A stretch of DNA of 6,672 nt from Thermohalobaculum sp039817245. Lineage in GTDB: Bacteria > Pseudomonadota > Alphaproteobacteria > Rhodobacterales > Rhodobacteraceae. This document shows, piece by piece, positions 5,741-6,672 of the stretch. The notes under the pieces were generated by a model. The model had not been told where the DNA came from, did not search any database, and saw nothing but the letters and a program-made list of their open reading frames with translations. The number at the start of each line of letters is the position of its first letter. Position 1 is the stretch's first letter. The position numbers were made by a program, and so were the translations under genes. Location of the stretch: positions 1-6,672 of the forward strand of contig JBCBWF010000289.1 of assembly GCA_039817245.1 (NCBI GenBank), given 5' to 3'.

Positions 5741-6672
<932 letters not shown>

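Overview
This window is very GC-rich (roughly 70% by eye) and its genes have the G/C-ending codons of an alphaproteobacterium. The best guess is a member of the Rhodobacteraceae. The guess rests on gene families and codon use, on the tight pairing of a NudL-type Nudix hydrolase with a CCA-adding-type nucleotidyltransferase, and on two copies of the alphaproteobacterial LexA (SOS) box core GTTC-N7-GTTC. There are no rRNA, tRNA, CRISPR or transposase genes.

Layout. Bases 1-185 lie downstream of a TetR-family regulator (186-821, minus) and hold a 140-bp palindromic repeat, called U1 here. The regulator is divergent from a small ABM-fold monooxygenase-like gene (1075-1416, plus), and the 253 bp between them contain several inverted repeats that could be operators. 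Convergent to the ABM gene, across a hairpin-rich 166-bp gap, is a DM13-domain lipoprotein (1583-2047, minus). Divergent from that is a gamma-glutamylcyclotransferase-fold protein (2209-2808, plus). The 212-bp convergent gap 2809-3020 holds a second 140-bp palindromic repeat, U2, homologous to U1.

A minus-strand operon follows, in transcription order: NudL-like CoA pyrophosphatase (5534-4884), CCA-adding-type nucleotidyltransferase (4887-3649, overlapping by a GTGA junction) and LysE/RhtB-family exporter (3617-3021, 31 nt further on). Divergent from it is a six-transmembrane voltage-gated potassium channel (from 5741, plus) that runs off the end of the window. Its unusual tail is rich in His and carries Asp-Gly repeats.

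The genes are mostly ordinary accessory and housekeeping functions. The TetR-ABM pair looks like a self-contained regulated module, and nudL-cca-lysE looks like one transcription unit. The most unusual signal is non-coding. U1 and U2 have identical length (140 bp), about 60% ungapped identity by hand alignment, matching terminal inverted repeats and a GTTC-N7-GTTC box at the same internal offset, and both lie 31-39 nt past the stop codon of a minus-strand gene. They look like diverged copies of a MITE/ERIC-like intergenic element that carries a LexA site.
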